Positions 26,533 through 35,920 are shown, counted from the stretch's first letter. The stretch is DNA of 64,000 nt from Calothrix brevissima NIES-22 (GCF_002367995.1 NZ_AP018207.1:7240199-7304198), one strand, 5' to 3'. The notes: generated by a model from the letters alone, not told the origin. Numbers and translations are program-made.

Positions 26533-28185
26533 ATGACACAATTACAAAATTCGCAAACTACAGCAGTCGTTACCGCCCACGAATTACCCCATAGTTGGAA
26601 ATGGTACGACTACTTTACGTTTAATATCGACCACAAAGTCATTGGCATTCAATATCTGGTAACAGCTTTTATCTTTTACCTGATTGGGGGATTGATGGCT
26701 ATGGCTATTCGCATCGAATTAAATACGCCAGATGCAGATTTTCTCGACCCCAATCTTTATAACGCCTTCATGACGAATCACGGCACATTGATGATTTTTA
26801 TGTGGATTGTACCAGCCGCCATTGGTGGATTTGGTAACTTTCTGATTCCGTTGATGGTGGGGGCGCGAGATATGGCGTTTCCGAAATTAAATGCGATCGC
26901 TTTTTGGTTGAATCCGCCAGCCGGTGCATTACTTTTAGGTAGTTTCTTTTTTGGTGGTTCCCAAAGCGGCTGGACTGCTTACCCACCATTGAGTTTAATC
27001 ACCGCTAATACTGCCCAAACAATGTGGATTTTAGCGATCGTTTTGGTGGGAACTTCCTCAATTTTGGGGGCGTTAAACTTTGTCGTCACCATCTTGAAAA
27101 TGAAAGTACCCAGTATGCAATGGACGCAAATGCCATTATTTTGCTGGGCAATTTTAGCAACTTCCGTTTTAGCCCTGCTGTCTACCCCAGTGCTAGCGGC
27201 GGGATTGGTGCTGTTATTATTTGATATTAACTTTGGTACTTCTTTCTTTAAGCCAGACGCAGGCGGAAACGTGGTGCTGTATCAGCATTTATTCTGGTTT
27301 TATTCCCATCCTGCCGTATATTTAATGATTTTGCCCATCTTCGGCATCATGTCCGAGGTGATTCCCGTTCACGCCCGCAAACCGATATTTGGCTATAAAG
27401 CGATCGCTTATTCTAGCTTGGCAATTTGCATTATCGGTTTATTCGTATGGGTACACCACATGTTTACCAGTGGTACGCCTCCTTGGATGCGGATGTTCTT
27501 CACCATCTCTACCCTAATTGTCGCCGTTCCCACAGGCGTGAAAATTTTTGGCTGGGTAGCAACCCTGTGGGGTGGTAAAATTCGCTTCACCAGCGCCATG
27601 CTATTTGCCATTGGCTTGTTATCCATGTTCGTTGTTGGTGGATTGGGTGGTGTAACTTTAGGCACAGCACCTTTTGATATCCACGTTCACGATACTTATT
27701 ATGTAGTCGGTCATTTTCATTACGTCTTATTTGGCGGTTCTGTATTTGGTATCTATGCGGGAATTTATCATTGGTTTCCCAAAATTACCGGCAGAATGAT
27801 GAATGAAACCTGGGGAAGAGTTCACTTCGCCCTCACTTTTGTGGGTACTCACCTCACCTTCCTACCCATGCACCAGTTGGGATTACAAGGAATGCCCCGC
27901 AGAGTCGCCATGTATGACCCGCAATTTGCCGGAATCAATCATATTTGTACCATTGGCGCGATGATTCTCGGCATATCTGTATTACCCTTCTTCTTCAACG
28001 CCATTTGGAGTTGGATGTATGGTACCAAAGCCACAGATAATCCTTGGGAGGCGCTGACTTTAGAATGGACAACCGCTTCCCCACCAGCAATTGAAAATTG
28101 GGAAGTATTACCTGTAGTCACTCATGGCCCCTATGATTACGGGCGCAATGTTGAAGTTGCCGAAACAGCCCAAACCGCAGCCTAA
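26533..28185 (+). CDS. coxA: cytochrome c oxidase subunit I
   Basis: A 550-aa heme-copper oxidase catalytic subunit with twelve predicted membrane helices. Signature pieces are TNHGTLMIFMWIVPA (early heme a ligand region), the CuB site WFYSHPAVYLMILP, the paired VHHMFTSG histidines, and DTYYVVGHFHYVLFGG with the heme a and a3 ligands. The SHPAVY sequence keeps the Glu-lacking or Tyr-type proton channel question open; the tyrosine of the His-Tyr crosslink is at HPAVY. The enzyme reduces oxygen to water; in heterocysts it would help lower oxygen for nitrogenase. It is separated from coxB only by a repeat block, so they are probably one operon. Confidence 0.96.
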   Translation: MTQLQNSQTTAVVTAHELPHSWKWYDYFTFNIDHKVIGIQYLVTAFIFYLIGGLMAMAIRIELNTPDADFLDPNLYNAFMTNHGTLMIFMWIVPAAIGGFGNFLIPLMVGARDMAFPKLNAIAFWLNPPAGALLLGSFFFGGSQSGWTAYPPLSLITANTAQTMWILAIVLVGTSSILGALNFVVTILKMKVPSMQWTQMPLFCWAILATSVLALLSTPVLAAGLVLLLFDINFGTSFFKPDAGGNVVLYQHLFWFYSHPAVYLMILPIFGIMSEVIPVHARKPIFGYKAIAYSSLAICIIGLFVWVHHMFTSGTPPWMRMFFTISTLIVAVPTGVKIFGWVATLWGGKIRFTSAMLFAIGLLSMFVVGGLGGVTLGTAPFDIHVHDTYYVVGHFHYVLFGGSVFGIYAGIYHWFPKITGRMMNETWGRVHFALTFVGTHLTFLPMHQLGLQGMPRRVAMYDPQFAGINHICTIGAMILGISVLPFFFNAIWSWMYGTKATDNPWEALTLEWTTASPPAIENWEVLPVVTHGPYDYGRNVEVAETAQTAA

Positions 28186-28200
28186 ATTTAAACAGTCTTT

Positions 28201-28256
28201 GCGGTACATCAATATATTTTAGAGGGCATGGCATTGCCATGCCCCTACCATCTGTC
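28201..28256 (+). repeat. dispersed GGGCATGGCA palindromic repeat, copy 1
   Basis: Contains GGGCATGGCATTGCCATGCCC-type palindrome (split here as GGGCATGGCA / TGCCATGCCC) preceded by acatcaatatatt. Related copies occur at 29148-29219, 38428-38500 and, inverted, 60971-61036. Confidence 0.8.
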
Positions 28257-28448
28257 CTATTCTTTTTTCAAAGTAACCTCTTAACTCTGCGTTCTCTGTG
28301 TCTCTGTGGTTTTATTATTTAACCGCAGAGAACGTAGAGAAGCCAGTGCGTTGCGCGGGTTCCCCGCGTTGTAGCAACTGGCGTGACACAGAGAGAAAAA
28401 AATTATTGAGACTACACCGTCCAATTATTTATCTAGAAATTGGAATTT

Positions 28449-29060
28449 ATGCAGGATTCAACTTTGAACGCCCCAGAAATAGCCTTGACTTCAGCCGCTT
28501 CTCACGAACACCATCCAGACTTGCGGGTGTTTGGGCTGCTGACGTTTCTGGTTTCCGAGTCTTTAATGTTCGCTGGTTTTTTCGCCACTTACTTAATTTT
28601 ACGTGGTGGCGCTGAAGTCTGGCCGCCAGAAGGTACAGAAGTAGAATTACTCGTACCCACGATTAACACCATCATCCTAGTTTCTAGCAGCTTTGTCATT
28701 CATTTGGGCGATACAGCGATTAAAAAGAACAATATCGCCGGAATGCGCTTGTGGTATGGAATTACGGCGCTAATGGGAGCCATTTTCTTAGGCGGTCAAG
28801 TATATGAGTATTTAACACTGGGATATGGCTTAACTACCAACGTGTTTGCCAACTGCTTTTACTTGATGACCGGATTTCATGGTTTACACGTATTTATTGG
28901 GTTATTGTTAATACTTGGCGTGCTGTGGCGATCGCGCCGTCTCGGTCATTACTCTGCAACTAAACATACTGGTATTGAAATGGCGGAAATCTACTGGCAT
29001 TTTGTAGATATCATCTGGATTATTCTATTTTCGCTGCTGTATCTCCTAACTTTGTTCTAG
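28449..29060 (+). CDS. coxC: cytochrome c oxidase subunit III
   Basis: A 203-aa protein from ATG 28449 (a TTG three codons earlier is also open). Five membrane helices are visible, with FGLLTFLVSESLMFAGFFATY as the first, then FANCFYLMTGFHGLHVFIGL and a final IYWHFVDIIWIILFSLLYLL. The conserved segments GFHGLHV and WHFVD(I/V)IW are typical of subunit III. This subunit stabilises subunit I and is not itself redox-active. It lies about 260 bp after coxA, with repeat DNA between, and is followed by a strong terminator, so the cox operon ends here. Confidence 0.95.
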   Translation: MQDSTLNAPEIALTSAASHEHHPDLRVFGLLTFLVSESLMFAGFFATYLILRGGAEVWPPEGTEVELLVPTINTIILVSSSFVIHLGDTAIKKNNIAGMRLWYGITALMGAIFLGGQVYEYLTLGYGLTTNVFANCFYLMTGFHGLHVFIGLLLILGVLWRSRRLGHYSATKHTGIEMAEIYWHFVDIIWIILFSLLYLLTLF

Positions 29061-29091
29061 ATTGCCGCTAAATGTGAAAATAATTAGCTTT

Positions 29092-29126
29092 AAAGGGTAT
29101 TTCTGTACATTCAGAAATACCCTTTT
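29092..29126 (+). terminator. intrinsic terminator of the cox operon
   Basis: AAAGGGTATTTCTG (29092-29105) pairs perfectly with CAGAAATACCCTTT (29112-29125) around TACATT, and the 3' arm runs into a T5 tract. It starts 32 nt after the coxC stop. Confidence 0.9.
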
Positions 29127-29147
29127 TGAATTTATGTATCCCACTTC

Positions 29148-29219
29148 ATACCAATTTAAATAGCTTTTGCGGCACATCAATATATTCTAGAGGCAATGCC
29201 ATGCCCCTACTATCTGTCA
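29148..29219 (+). repeat. dispersed palindromic repeat, copy 2
   Basis: Starts ataccaatttaaa, then tttgcggcacatcaatatatt and a shortened GGCAATGCCATGCCCC core. It is the same family as the copies at 28201, 38428 and 60971 (inverted). Confidence 0.75.
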
Positions 29220-29301
29220 GATTCTTTTTTAACCTTCCTTGCGGGAAGTCCCCAGGTGGAGTCTTCGGAACCTGGGGATGAAAGCAAGGGCAGGTGAAGC
29301 G

Positions 29302-29460
29302 TCAGAAACCTCGGACGTAGCACAGCGAAGTCCGTAGGTAGTTCATTTTGCTGGTTATTTTCTGACTCAAGCGGTGATGATCGATCATGGCATGTATTGT
29401 GTCATCAAGCAGAGCGATCGCTCTTTCGCGACGAGACTGGGAAATTAAATTCTGACTCAT
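29302..29460 (-). CDS. possible small protein (52 aa) divergent from tetR
   Basis: An ATG at 29460 on the minus strand is preceded by GGAG at a 9-nt spacing. The product starts MSQNLISQSRRERAIALLDD and its C-terminal quarter runs into repeat-like DNA (29230-29340), so it may be truncated. Positioned head-to-head with tetR, it would share the same control region. No family recognised; a chance frame is possible. Confidence 0.35.
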   Translation of the reverse strand: MSQNLISQSRRERAIALLDDTIHAMIDHHRLSQKITSKMNYLRTSLCYVRGF

Positions 29461-29530
29461 GGAAAGATTCTCCATTAAGAACTAGGTTAAAATACGAGTA
29501 AAGCTCACTTTTAAGATATGACAATTGCTC

Positions 29531-29569
29531 ATATTGTGTCAAGATAAATGTGAGTAATCCTCATTTATT
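29531..29569 (+). promoter_or_regulatory. operator-like sequence upstream of tetR
   Basis: AAATGTGAGTAATCCTC followed by ATTTATT (29546-29569) matches 23 of 24 bases before the P450 gene (32441-32464), and the preceding TGT.TCAA is shared as well. GCTCATATT (29527-29535) and AAATGTGAG form an imperfect inverted pair. The best reading is a TetR binding site controlling both genes; the position just before the tetR ribosome binding site suggests autorepression. Confidence 0.6.
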
Positions 29570-29591
29570 CCCTCAAGCCAGGGAGGTAACG

Positions 29592-30251
29592 ATGACCAAC
29601 GAAAGCCCATCAACCGCAGGCGGAATGCGCCGCAAACCACGCCAAGCGCGCAGTCAGGAGCGAGTTAACCGTATTATTGATGTAGCAGAAGAACTGTTTA
29701 TTTCTCAGGGCTATAACGCAACCACAACTAATGCGATCGCGGCTGGTGCAAAGATACCCATCGGCTCACTATACCAATTTTTTCCCGACAAGACAGCGAT
29801 TATGCAGGCTTTGGCCTTGCGCTATGAGGAACGTCTGCATCAAAAATTGGCAATACTCAATAATCCCGATCTGGTAAAATTGCCCTTATCTGTCCTGGTT
29901 GACCAGTTAATTGACATTACCGAGCAGCATTTCTCAGAGAATCCCGGCTACTACGCGATTTTCATGGAAGTTCAGGGTGCTTTACCAGAAATACAAGCAG
30001 TCGGAGACACTGCTGATGCTGAACTGATTCGAGATCTTGTAACCTTACTCGCCCAAAGGGAAGCAGGGTTAGAGACAGCAGACTACGAAGCGATCGCCTT
30101 TGTGCTAGTTAAAGCGATCGGTACCTTAATGTGGCTTTCCCTCAGTCAGGAGCAAGCATTTCGGCAGCGACTAGTAGCAGAAACGAAACGGTTTGCTTTA
30201 AACTATCTACAAAGTTATTTCCCATCGGATTCAGTTCCAGCTAACAAATAA
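29592..30251 (+). CDS. TetR-family transcriptional regulator
   Basis: A 219-aa protein. I chose ATG 29592 because GGGAGGT lies 5 nt upstream; the frame also runs back to a GTG at 29550, but that stretch is the operator-like sequence. Residues about 15-65 form the TetR HTH: SQERVNRIIDVAEELFISQG, then TTNAIAAGAKIPIGSLYQFF, then DKTAIMQAL. The C-terminal ligand-binding half is helical (TetR_C type). A shared sequence before this gene and before the P450 suggests it represses both, probably in response to a small hydrophobic ligand. Its 3' end overlaps the convergent membrane protein gene by 37 bp. Confidence 0.9.
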   Translation: MTNESPSTAGGMRRKPRQARSQERVNRIIDVAEELFISQGYNATTTNAIAAGAKIPIGSLYQFFPDKTAIMQALALRYEERLHQKLAILNNPDLVKLPLSVLVDQLIDITEQHFSENPGYYAIFMEVQGALPEIQAVGDTADAELIRDLVTLLAQREAGLETADYEAIAFVLVKAIGTLMWLSLSQEQAFRQRLVAETKRFALNYLQSYFPSDSVPANK

Positions 30252-30883
30252 CGTTCCAACGGAGAATAGGCAAAGAACAGCAACAGCCAAAAATAGTCCC
30301 ATAACTCTTGGTTAAGATATGCTACGCCAATGGAAATCAAGGCACATATCGGTTCAATTAAAGCTTTGATTTTCATGGAGCGAATTGTCGCCGCATCTAA
30401 ATCGCTATCTACTAATTTGCGATCGCCTGTCGCATACCACCAACTGATCCAAGAAACAAAGCCGATTGCAGCAATATTCAAACTAAACCAAACTTTTACC
30501 AGAAAATTATCTGGAAATGTCATAACTAAATCATTAGATAAAGGCACTAAAAATAAGACCATTAAATAGCCTACAGAAATCCACAGATGGGTTTCATCTG
30601 TTATTCGCAAATACTTTAATTGTCGGGAATGGGAAATCCAATAGGTTGCAACTAAAACAAAGGTGATAGCATAAGTTAATAAAGGTTTTAACTGACTAAA
30701 CAAAAATGCATTAATATCACCATCAGTCATGGCTTTAACATCTTCTGGTAAGTCAAATGCAATCACCATTAAAGCCATTGCAAAAGCAAAAATAGAATCA
30801 CTCAACCGCGCCAAAGAAGAAATATTTTCCGAATAATTTTTACTGCTTTGAATAAACTTATCTTGCTCTATTAATTCCTTCAT
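30215..30883 (-). CDS. TMEM175-like (DUF1211) channel protein
   Basis: A 222-aa protein with six hydrophobic helices. The first carries RLSDSIFAFAMALMVIAFDL, the RxxDxxFA signature of the TMEM175/DUF1211 family, some of which are potassium or proton channels. Later helices are LLTYAITFVLVATYWISH, VGYLMVLFLVPLSNDLV and YFWLLLFFAYSPL. It lies 100 bp after the P450 gene on the same strand, but a perfect palindrome (30917-30949) separates them. Overlaps tetR tail-to-tail. The ion specificity cannot be told from sequence. Confidence 0.8.
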   Translation of the reverse strand: MKELIEQDKFIQSSKNYSENISSLARLSDSIFAFAMALMVIAFDLPEDVKAMTDGDINAFLFSQLKPLLTYAITFVLVATYWISHSRQLKYLRITDETHLWISVGYLMVLFLVPLSNDLVMTFPDNFLVKVWFSLNIAAIGFVSWISWWYATGDRKLVDSDLDAATIRSMKIKALIEPICALISIGVAYLNQELWDYFWLLLFFAYSPLERYLLAGTESDGK

Positions 30884-30916
30884 AATTTCATCTCCTGCAC
30901 AACATTAGAGTCAAAT

Positions 30917-30949
30917 AGATCCCCGACTTCTTCAAGAAGTCGGGGATCT
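30917..30949. repeat. 33-bp perfect palindrome, copy 1
   Basis: AGATCCCCGACTTCTT, a central C, and the reverse complement. Nearly the same sequence lies at 41376-41408. Here it sits between the P450 and TMEM175-like genes and could act as a terminator or a mobile palindromic repeat. Confidence 0.85.
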
Positions 30950-30984
30950 GACCGCAACCAACTTCTGATATCTGGAAGTACATT

Positions 30985-32355
30985 CTATGCAGCTGCTTTC
31001 AAGACAAATTGAATACCATGTCTAGCGCGGAGGGTAATAGATATCTGAAGTTCGATGTTTTGCTCGCTCACAAGATCCAGTTGAAATTTTTGAGCGATCG
31101 TTGCTAGTAATAATACTGCTTCCATCAGGGCGAAACTCTTACCAATACAAACACGCGGCCCATCACCAAAGGGGAAATACACGCCACGAGGTAATTGTTT
31201 TTCCATATCATTAGCCCACCGTTCAGGCTGAAACAATTCTGGTTGGGAAAAATAACGCCCATCGCGGTGCATAGCCCATTGACTAATAAGGAAGTTTGTT
31301 CCTTTGGGAATAAAATAGCCACCAATTTCACAATCTTGGGTTGCTTCCCGTGAAATTTCGGTAACAGGAGGATACAGCCGCATAGATTCTTTAATCACCC
31401 AATTGGTGTAAGTTAACTGGGGTAAATCAGCTAGAGTGGGTGTGCGTCCGTTCAACACTGTTTTCAGTTCTGCACTGAGTTTTTCGCGGACATCAGGATT
31501 TTGCGCCAATTGCATGAATGTCCAAGACAGGGCGTTAGCGGTGGTTTCATGTCCTGCCAAAATTAATGTTACGGCTTCATCTCGCAATTGTTTATCAGTC
31601 ATGCGGCTACCATCATCCGCATCTTCGACTTGCATCAGCATTCCCAATAAATCTTTGCCTGTTGTCCCACTGGCGCGACGCTGTTTAATGATGGCATAGA
31701 TTGTTTCATCAAATAAGGCGATCGCTTTTTGATAACGTTGTTCCATCTCCTCAGCACTCATTTCTTGGGTATTTTGTTTTATGTCTCCAATTTCCGACAG
31801 CGCAGACATGACATCTTTAGCTGCTTGATATTCAAACCAGTTCATTGTTTCATCCAGCGCATTACCAACACTACCTGCGGCTGTATCCTGTAAATTCTGA
31901 TCAAATAGGGTTTTCATGACGATGTTGAGGGTGAGGCGCATCATGGCTGCTTGTATATCTTTCACCTCCCCATCTTGCCAAGTTTTTAACATTTGCTCGG
32001 CATAATCCACCATCACCGCACCATAGCTGTTAATCTGCTGTTGGTGAAAAACGGGTTGGGCTAGTCGTCGTTGTCGCAACCAAAAATCACCTTCACTGAC
32101 TAACAAGCCATTACCTAGCACTTCATGTATTAGTTGCAGGTCTTTTGTTTTGACAAACAAGAGTCTGTCTTTTAACACTTCAGTAATATAGTCGGGATTG
32201 GTTAACAGACAAAACCATTGATCATCAAATTTCAGAGGAACGATACCTTCATACTCTTGGGTGCAGCGTTGCATAAATCCCAGGTGATCGCAGCTGTATT
32301 CTTCTAATGCGGTTACAGGATTGGGATGGGGTAGGGTCTGTAAATTTTTGCTCAT
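30985..32355 (-). CDS. cytochrome P450
   Basis: A 456-aa soluble P450. ATG 32355 was chosen because GGAG lies 9 nt upstream; the frame is open to 32424. Motifs in order: I-helix AGHETTANALSW (oxygen activation), ExxR in KESMRLYPP, PERW region (FQPERWANDM), and the heme loop FPFGDGPRVCIGKSFALME with the cysteine ligand. The family resembles CYP110/CYP120-like bacterial enzymes that hydroxylate fatty acids, alkanes or terpenes; the substrate is not known. The 5' region carries an operator-like sequence shared with tetR and a 9-bp perfect inverted repeat, so the gene is likely TetR-controlled. Confidence 0.94.
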   Translation of the reverse strand: MSKNLQTLPHPNPVTALEEYSCDHLGFMQRCTQEYEGIVPLKFDDQWFCLLTNPDYITEVLKDRLLFVKTKDLQLIHEVLGNGLLVSEGDFWLRQRRLAQPVFHQQQINSYGAVMVDYAEQMLKTWQDGEVKDIQAAMMRLTLNIVMKTLFDQNLQDTAAGSVGNALDETMNWFEYQAAKDVMSALSEIGDIKQNTQEMSAEEMEQRYQKAIALFDETIYAIIKQRRASGTTGKDLLGMLMQVEDADDGSRMTDKQLRDEAVTLILAGHETTANALSWTFMQLAQNPDVREKLSAELKTVLNGRTPTLADLPQLTYTNWVIKESMRLYPPVTEISREATQDCEIGGYFIPKGTNFLISQWAMHRDGRYFSQPELFQPERWANDMEKQLPRGVYFPFGDGPRVCIGKSFALMEAVLLLATIAQKFQLDLVSEQNIELQISITLRARHGIQFVLKAAA

Positions 32356-32396
32356 TGTCAGAGACTCCATTTTCGTTGCGGGTTTATGTGAGCTTC

Positions 32397-32464
32397 GCTC
32401 ATATTTCGATAATATGAGCATCATTCATGTTTGTCAACAAAAATGTGAGTAATCCTCGTTTATT
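32397..32464 (-). promoter_or_regulatory. P450 control region: palindrome plus tetR-shared motif
   Basis: GCTCATATT / AATATGAGC (32397-32405/32411-32419, spacer TCGAT) is a perfect inverted repeat. Then AAATGTGAGTAATCCTC plus GTTTATT (32441-32464) matches the sequence before tetR. Both lie upstream of the chosen P450 start and contain TGAG half-sites. The reading as TetR operators is inferred. Confidence 0.6.
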
Positions 32465-33461
32465 GATTTTTGCTATGGAGGTCAGACCAATTTAAATAGC
32501 GATCGCTATAATCTAGAGATATCCTCAGTCTGTACCAAAGTATCTATTGATCGTGATTAACAGGGTGTGTTGTTGAACAACTTCAAATTCTATGCGTACA
32601 ATCTCGCTTATATAGTTAATGTATAAGTACTAAGTACTACATCCGACCTTCTGTAATAGCCATCAAAAGCTTGAGCTAAAACAGACTGCGCTTGAAGGCT
32701 AGACTCTATAAGAATCAAGCGTCAGGAATTGAAGAATATTTTCAGGACTGGCGGATAGCTAGTATTTTTATTTTTATCGTGTTTAAATATCGGGAACTAC
32801 TTGTTCTCTATTGTCGTAATTAATAATTATCCTCTGGAAAATGCATATTTGATTGTGGAGATAAACTTGGCTTGGTTACAGCATAGAGTTAAACTTGCGC
32901 TGAACATAACGCTAATTTTATCAAAAATCCCACTGCATTTATAAATGACACCTAGCAGTAATCTTTTTCTTTACCCAACCCTTGATTAATTACCTTCAAG
33001 CAGCTGTGTTGGCTTAAAGTACAAGCAGTGATGCTCGTCTTAGGTTACTATTACTTTTTAGTAGAAAGCGCTCAATTTGTCTCTATGGATACAATGAATA
33101 TGATATTCTATTCAGCTTCATCAATACTTCAGAGAATTTACTTCTCTGAAATAAGCTGTTCTTCGAGATGAAAATTTGCAAATGATTAAGCGAATCTTAG
33201 CATAATTATTTCTAATTACACCGAAAAATTATGCTCGTCATAGCATTCCATCCTCCAAGCATTTTTGTCACCAAAGGACTATATACTAGACTAGAATTTA
33301 AGCGATTTGAGATTTTTGTTAATTGTGATACCGTAGACTATTAATTTTTAGAGGAAATACTAGCTAAAAAACAGTTCTTAATGTTTAGTAAAAATTAGAT
33401 CAAGTATCATCAAAAAACCGAAAACTTCATGTGGTGTGACAATCAAGAGAGGAGTGAAAAC
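32465..33461. other. 1-kb intergenic region, no gene seen
   Basis: AT-rich sequence between the divergent P450 and hopanoid genes. It holds a partial dispersed repeat (accaatttaaatagcgatcgc near 32486-32515) and no open frame of note. The promoter of the hopanoid genes should be toward the right end. No RNA or repeat array was recognised. Confidence 0.5.
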
Positions 33462-34292
33462 ATGGATTTACGTAGAGATGCACTGCAAATCCTGAAAGAA
33501 ACTAGTCGAACTTTTTACATTCCAATTAGCATTTTACCGTCAGGGTTACAAGAGGCAGTTGCATCAGCATACTTGTGTATGCGCGCTATTGATGAAATTG
33601 AAGATCATCCAGAACTGGATAACCCAACTAAAGCACAGTTGTTGCGCACAATTAGCTTGACATTACAAGCAGGGGTTGATGGTTTTGCCGTTGATGCTTT
33701 TTCCTCAGGATTTAATGGTTATGAAAATACTTTACCAGAAGTTACCCTTGGCATTAGGGAATGGTCAATTTTAGCACCGGAAGCGATCGCCCCGCGAATT
33801 TGGGATGCCACTGCTGCAATGGCAGACAGAATGGCATATTGGGCAGAAACCAACTGGAAAATCACCACAGAATCAGATTTAGATCGTTATACATTTGGGG
33901 TTGCAGGCGCGGTGGGGTTGTTATTGTCTGATTTATGGGCTTGGCATGATGGTACCCAAACAAACCGTACCCAAGCCATCGGCTTTGGCAGAGGTTTACA
34001 AGCAGTGAATATTTTACGTAACCACACTGAAGACCTAAAACGGGGTGTAGAATTTTATCCTGAAGGCTGGACTGCTGCCAACATGCACGAATATGCAAGG
34101 CGCAACCTAGCCTTAGCAGACGCTTACACTCAAAGTCTAGGTGCGGGGCCAGCCTTAGACTTTTGCCAAATTCCCCTCACCTTGGCACATGGAACCCTAG
34201 ACGCCCTAGCCAACGGCAAAGAAAAACTCAGCCGCAACGATGTTTTGGCATTACTGAAGCAATTTATTGATGTGAACATTAAAGCTAGTTAG
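33462..34292 (+). CDS. squalene/phytoene synthase-like protein (hopanoid cluster)
   Basis: A 276-aa member of the SQS/PSY family, from ATG 33462 with AGAGGAG upstream. The first aspartate-rich motif is DEIED (about residues 44-48). The second, usually NxxRDxxED, reads NILRNHTEDLKRG, so the first Asp is replaced by Asn; I recall this variant in some bacterial homologues, so it may define a subgroup rather than inactivate the enzyme. These enzymes couple two prenyl diphosphates head to head. The next two genes are hpnJ and hpnK, so hopanoid or related triterpenoid synthesis is the likely pathway. No squalene-hopene cyclase is in the window. Confidence 0.85.
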   Translation: MDLRRDALQILKETSRTFYIPISILPSGLQEAVASAYLCMRAIDEIEDHPELDNPTKAQLLRTISLTLQAGVDGFAVDAFSSGFNGYENTLPEVTLGIREWSILAPEAIAPRIWDATAAMADRMAYWAETNWKITTESDLDRYTFGVAGAVGLLLSDLWAWHDGTQTNRTQAIGFGRGLQAVNILRNHTEDLKRGVEFYPEGWTAANMHEYARRNLALADAYTQSLGAGPALDFCQIPLTLAHGTLDALANGKEKLSRNDVLALLKQFIDVNIKAS

Positions 34293-34324
34293 TTTGAAAA
34301 GGCAGAGGGTAGAGGGATGAGGCA

Positions 34325-34452
34325 GGGAAGGGGGACAAGGGGGACAAGGAGGACAAGGAAGAAAATGACCAATCCCAATGCCCCATGCCCAATGCCCAAT
34401 GCCCAATGCCCAATGCCCAATGCCCCATGCCCAATGCCCAATTATTATTGAC
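34325..34452. repeat. nonamer and heptamer tandem repeats
   Basis: GGGACAAGG-type units (34329-34360) followed by about nine AATGCCC heptamers (34376-34440). The heptamers are open in the hpnJ frame, which adds 30 spurious codons before its true start. Confidence 0.85.
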
Positions 34453-34474
34453 TATTGACCAAGGAGCGCTATCA

Positions 34475-35920
34475 ATGAAGAAAACTTTGTTCCTCAGTCC
34501 TCCTTCCTTTGATGGATTTGACGGTGGTGCAGGTTCTAGATATCAAGCCAAGCGGGAAATTACTTCTTTTTGGTATCCTACATGGCTAGCCCAACCTGCG
34601 GCACTGGTACCAGGGAGTAAGCTGGTGGATGCGCCGCCACATGGACAAACTGTCGAAGATGTGCTGAAAATTGCTAGGGATTACGAATTGGTAATTATGC
34701 ACACCAGTACACCATCATTGGCTAATGATGTGAAATGTGCAGAAGCGATTAGAGCTACAAATCCAGACGTAAAGATAGGCTTTGTCGGTGCCCATGTGGC
34801 AGTATTACCAGAGGAAACACTGCGGGATCACCCAGTCATTGACTTTGTATGTCGTAACGAATTTGACTACACCTGTAAGGAATTAGCCGAAGGTGTAGCT
34901 TGGGAAGATATTAAAGGTTTGAGCTATCGTGACCAGTTTTCTAACGTGCGTCACAATGAAGAGCGCCCCTTAATTCACGATTGGGATGCTATGCCCAGCG
35001 TGTTGCCTACCTATGCCCGCGATTTAGATATTAATAAATACTTCATCGGCTACCTGCTGCATCCCTACATTTCCTTTTATACCGGGCGCGGTTGTCCGGC
35101 GAAATGTACCTTTTGCCTGTGGCCGCAAACCATAGGCGGACATTTATATCGCCATAAAAGCCCGGAAGTTGTCGGGCGGGAGATGGAAGAAGCCAAAGCC
35201 ATCTTCGGTGACAAAGTGCGGGAGTATATGTTTGACGATGATACCTTTACCATCGACAAACATCGCGCGATCGCAATTAGCGAACACATGAAGCGTCTCA
35301 AACTCACCTGGAGTTGTAACGCCCGCGCTAACCTAGACTATGACACCCTCAAAACCCTGCGCGACAACGGCTTACGCCTGCTACTTGTCGGTTTTGAATC
35401 TGGTAACCAAGATATTCTTAACCGAATTAAAAAAGGCATCAAGCTAGAAGTGGCGCGAGAATTCATGAAAAACTGCCACAAACTCGGTATCACCGTTCAC
35501 GGTACTTTTATTATTGGTCTACCAATTGAAACTCAAGAAACCGTAGAAGAGACAATTCGCTTCGCCTGCGAACTCAGTCCCCATACAATTCAAGTTTCCA
35601 TTGCTGCACCATACCCCGGCACAGAACTTTACGAACAAGCCAAAGCTAATGGCTGGTTTACCAATCAATCCCTAGTAGCAAACTCTGGTATTCAAACCTC
35701 AACCCTGCAATATCCCACCCTTTCCAGCGAGGAAATTGAGGATGCAGTTGAGCGCATGTACCGAAAATTCTACTTCCGTCCCAAAGCCATCATCCCCATT
35801 GTCAAAGAAATGCTCACAGACCGGCAAATGATGGTACGCCGTCTACGCGAAGGCGGAGAGTTCTTCACCTACCTCAAAGAACGCCGCAATCAGCAAACTG
35901 CTGCACACGCAGGGAATTAG
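34475..35920 (+). CDS. hpnJ: radical SAM protein HpnJ (hopanoid associated)
   Basis: A 481-aa protein from ATG 34475 (AAGGAG at 34461-34466). An N-terminal B12-binding-like domain (about residues 1-170; YELVIMHTSTPSLANDVKCA) is followed by a radical SAM core with C207, C211, C214 (GRGCPAKCTFC), the YMFDDDTF segment and FESGNQDILNRIKKG. HpnJ is known to build the cyclitol ether head group of bacteriohopanepolyols. The length and the neighbouring hpnK agree with this. It probably sits in one operon with the prenyl synthase-like gene before it. Confidence 0.92.
   Translation: MKKTLFLSPPSFDGFDGGAGSRYQAKREITSFWYPTWLAQPAALVPGSKLVDAPPHGQTVEDVLKIARDYELVIMHTSTPSLANDVKCAEAIRATNPDVKIGFVGAHVAVLPEETLRDHPVIDFVCRNEFDYTCKELAEGVAWEDIKGLSYRDQFSNVRHNEERPLIHDWDAMPSVLPTYARDLDINKYFIGYLLHPYISFYTGRGCPAKCTFCLWPQTIGGHLYRHKSPEVVGREMEEAKAIFGDKVREYMFDDDTFTIDKHRAIAISEHMKRLKLTWSCNARANLDYDTLKTLRDNGLRLLLVGFESGNQDILNRIKKGIKLEVAREFMKNCHKLGITVHGTFIIGLPIETQETVEETIRFACELSPHTIQVSIAAPYPGTELYEQAKANGWFTNQSLVANSGIQTSTLQYPTLSSEEIEDAVERMYRKFYFRPKAIIPIVKEMLTDRQMMVRRLREGGEFFTYLKERRNQQTAAHAGN

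Noticed and set aside
28298-28615. 105-codon frame overlapping coxC
   Set aside because: It is in another frame of coxC and repeat DNA.
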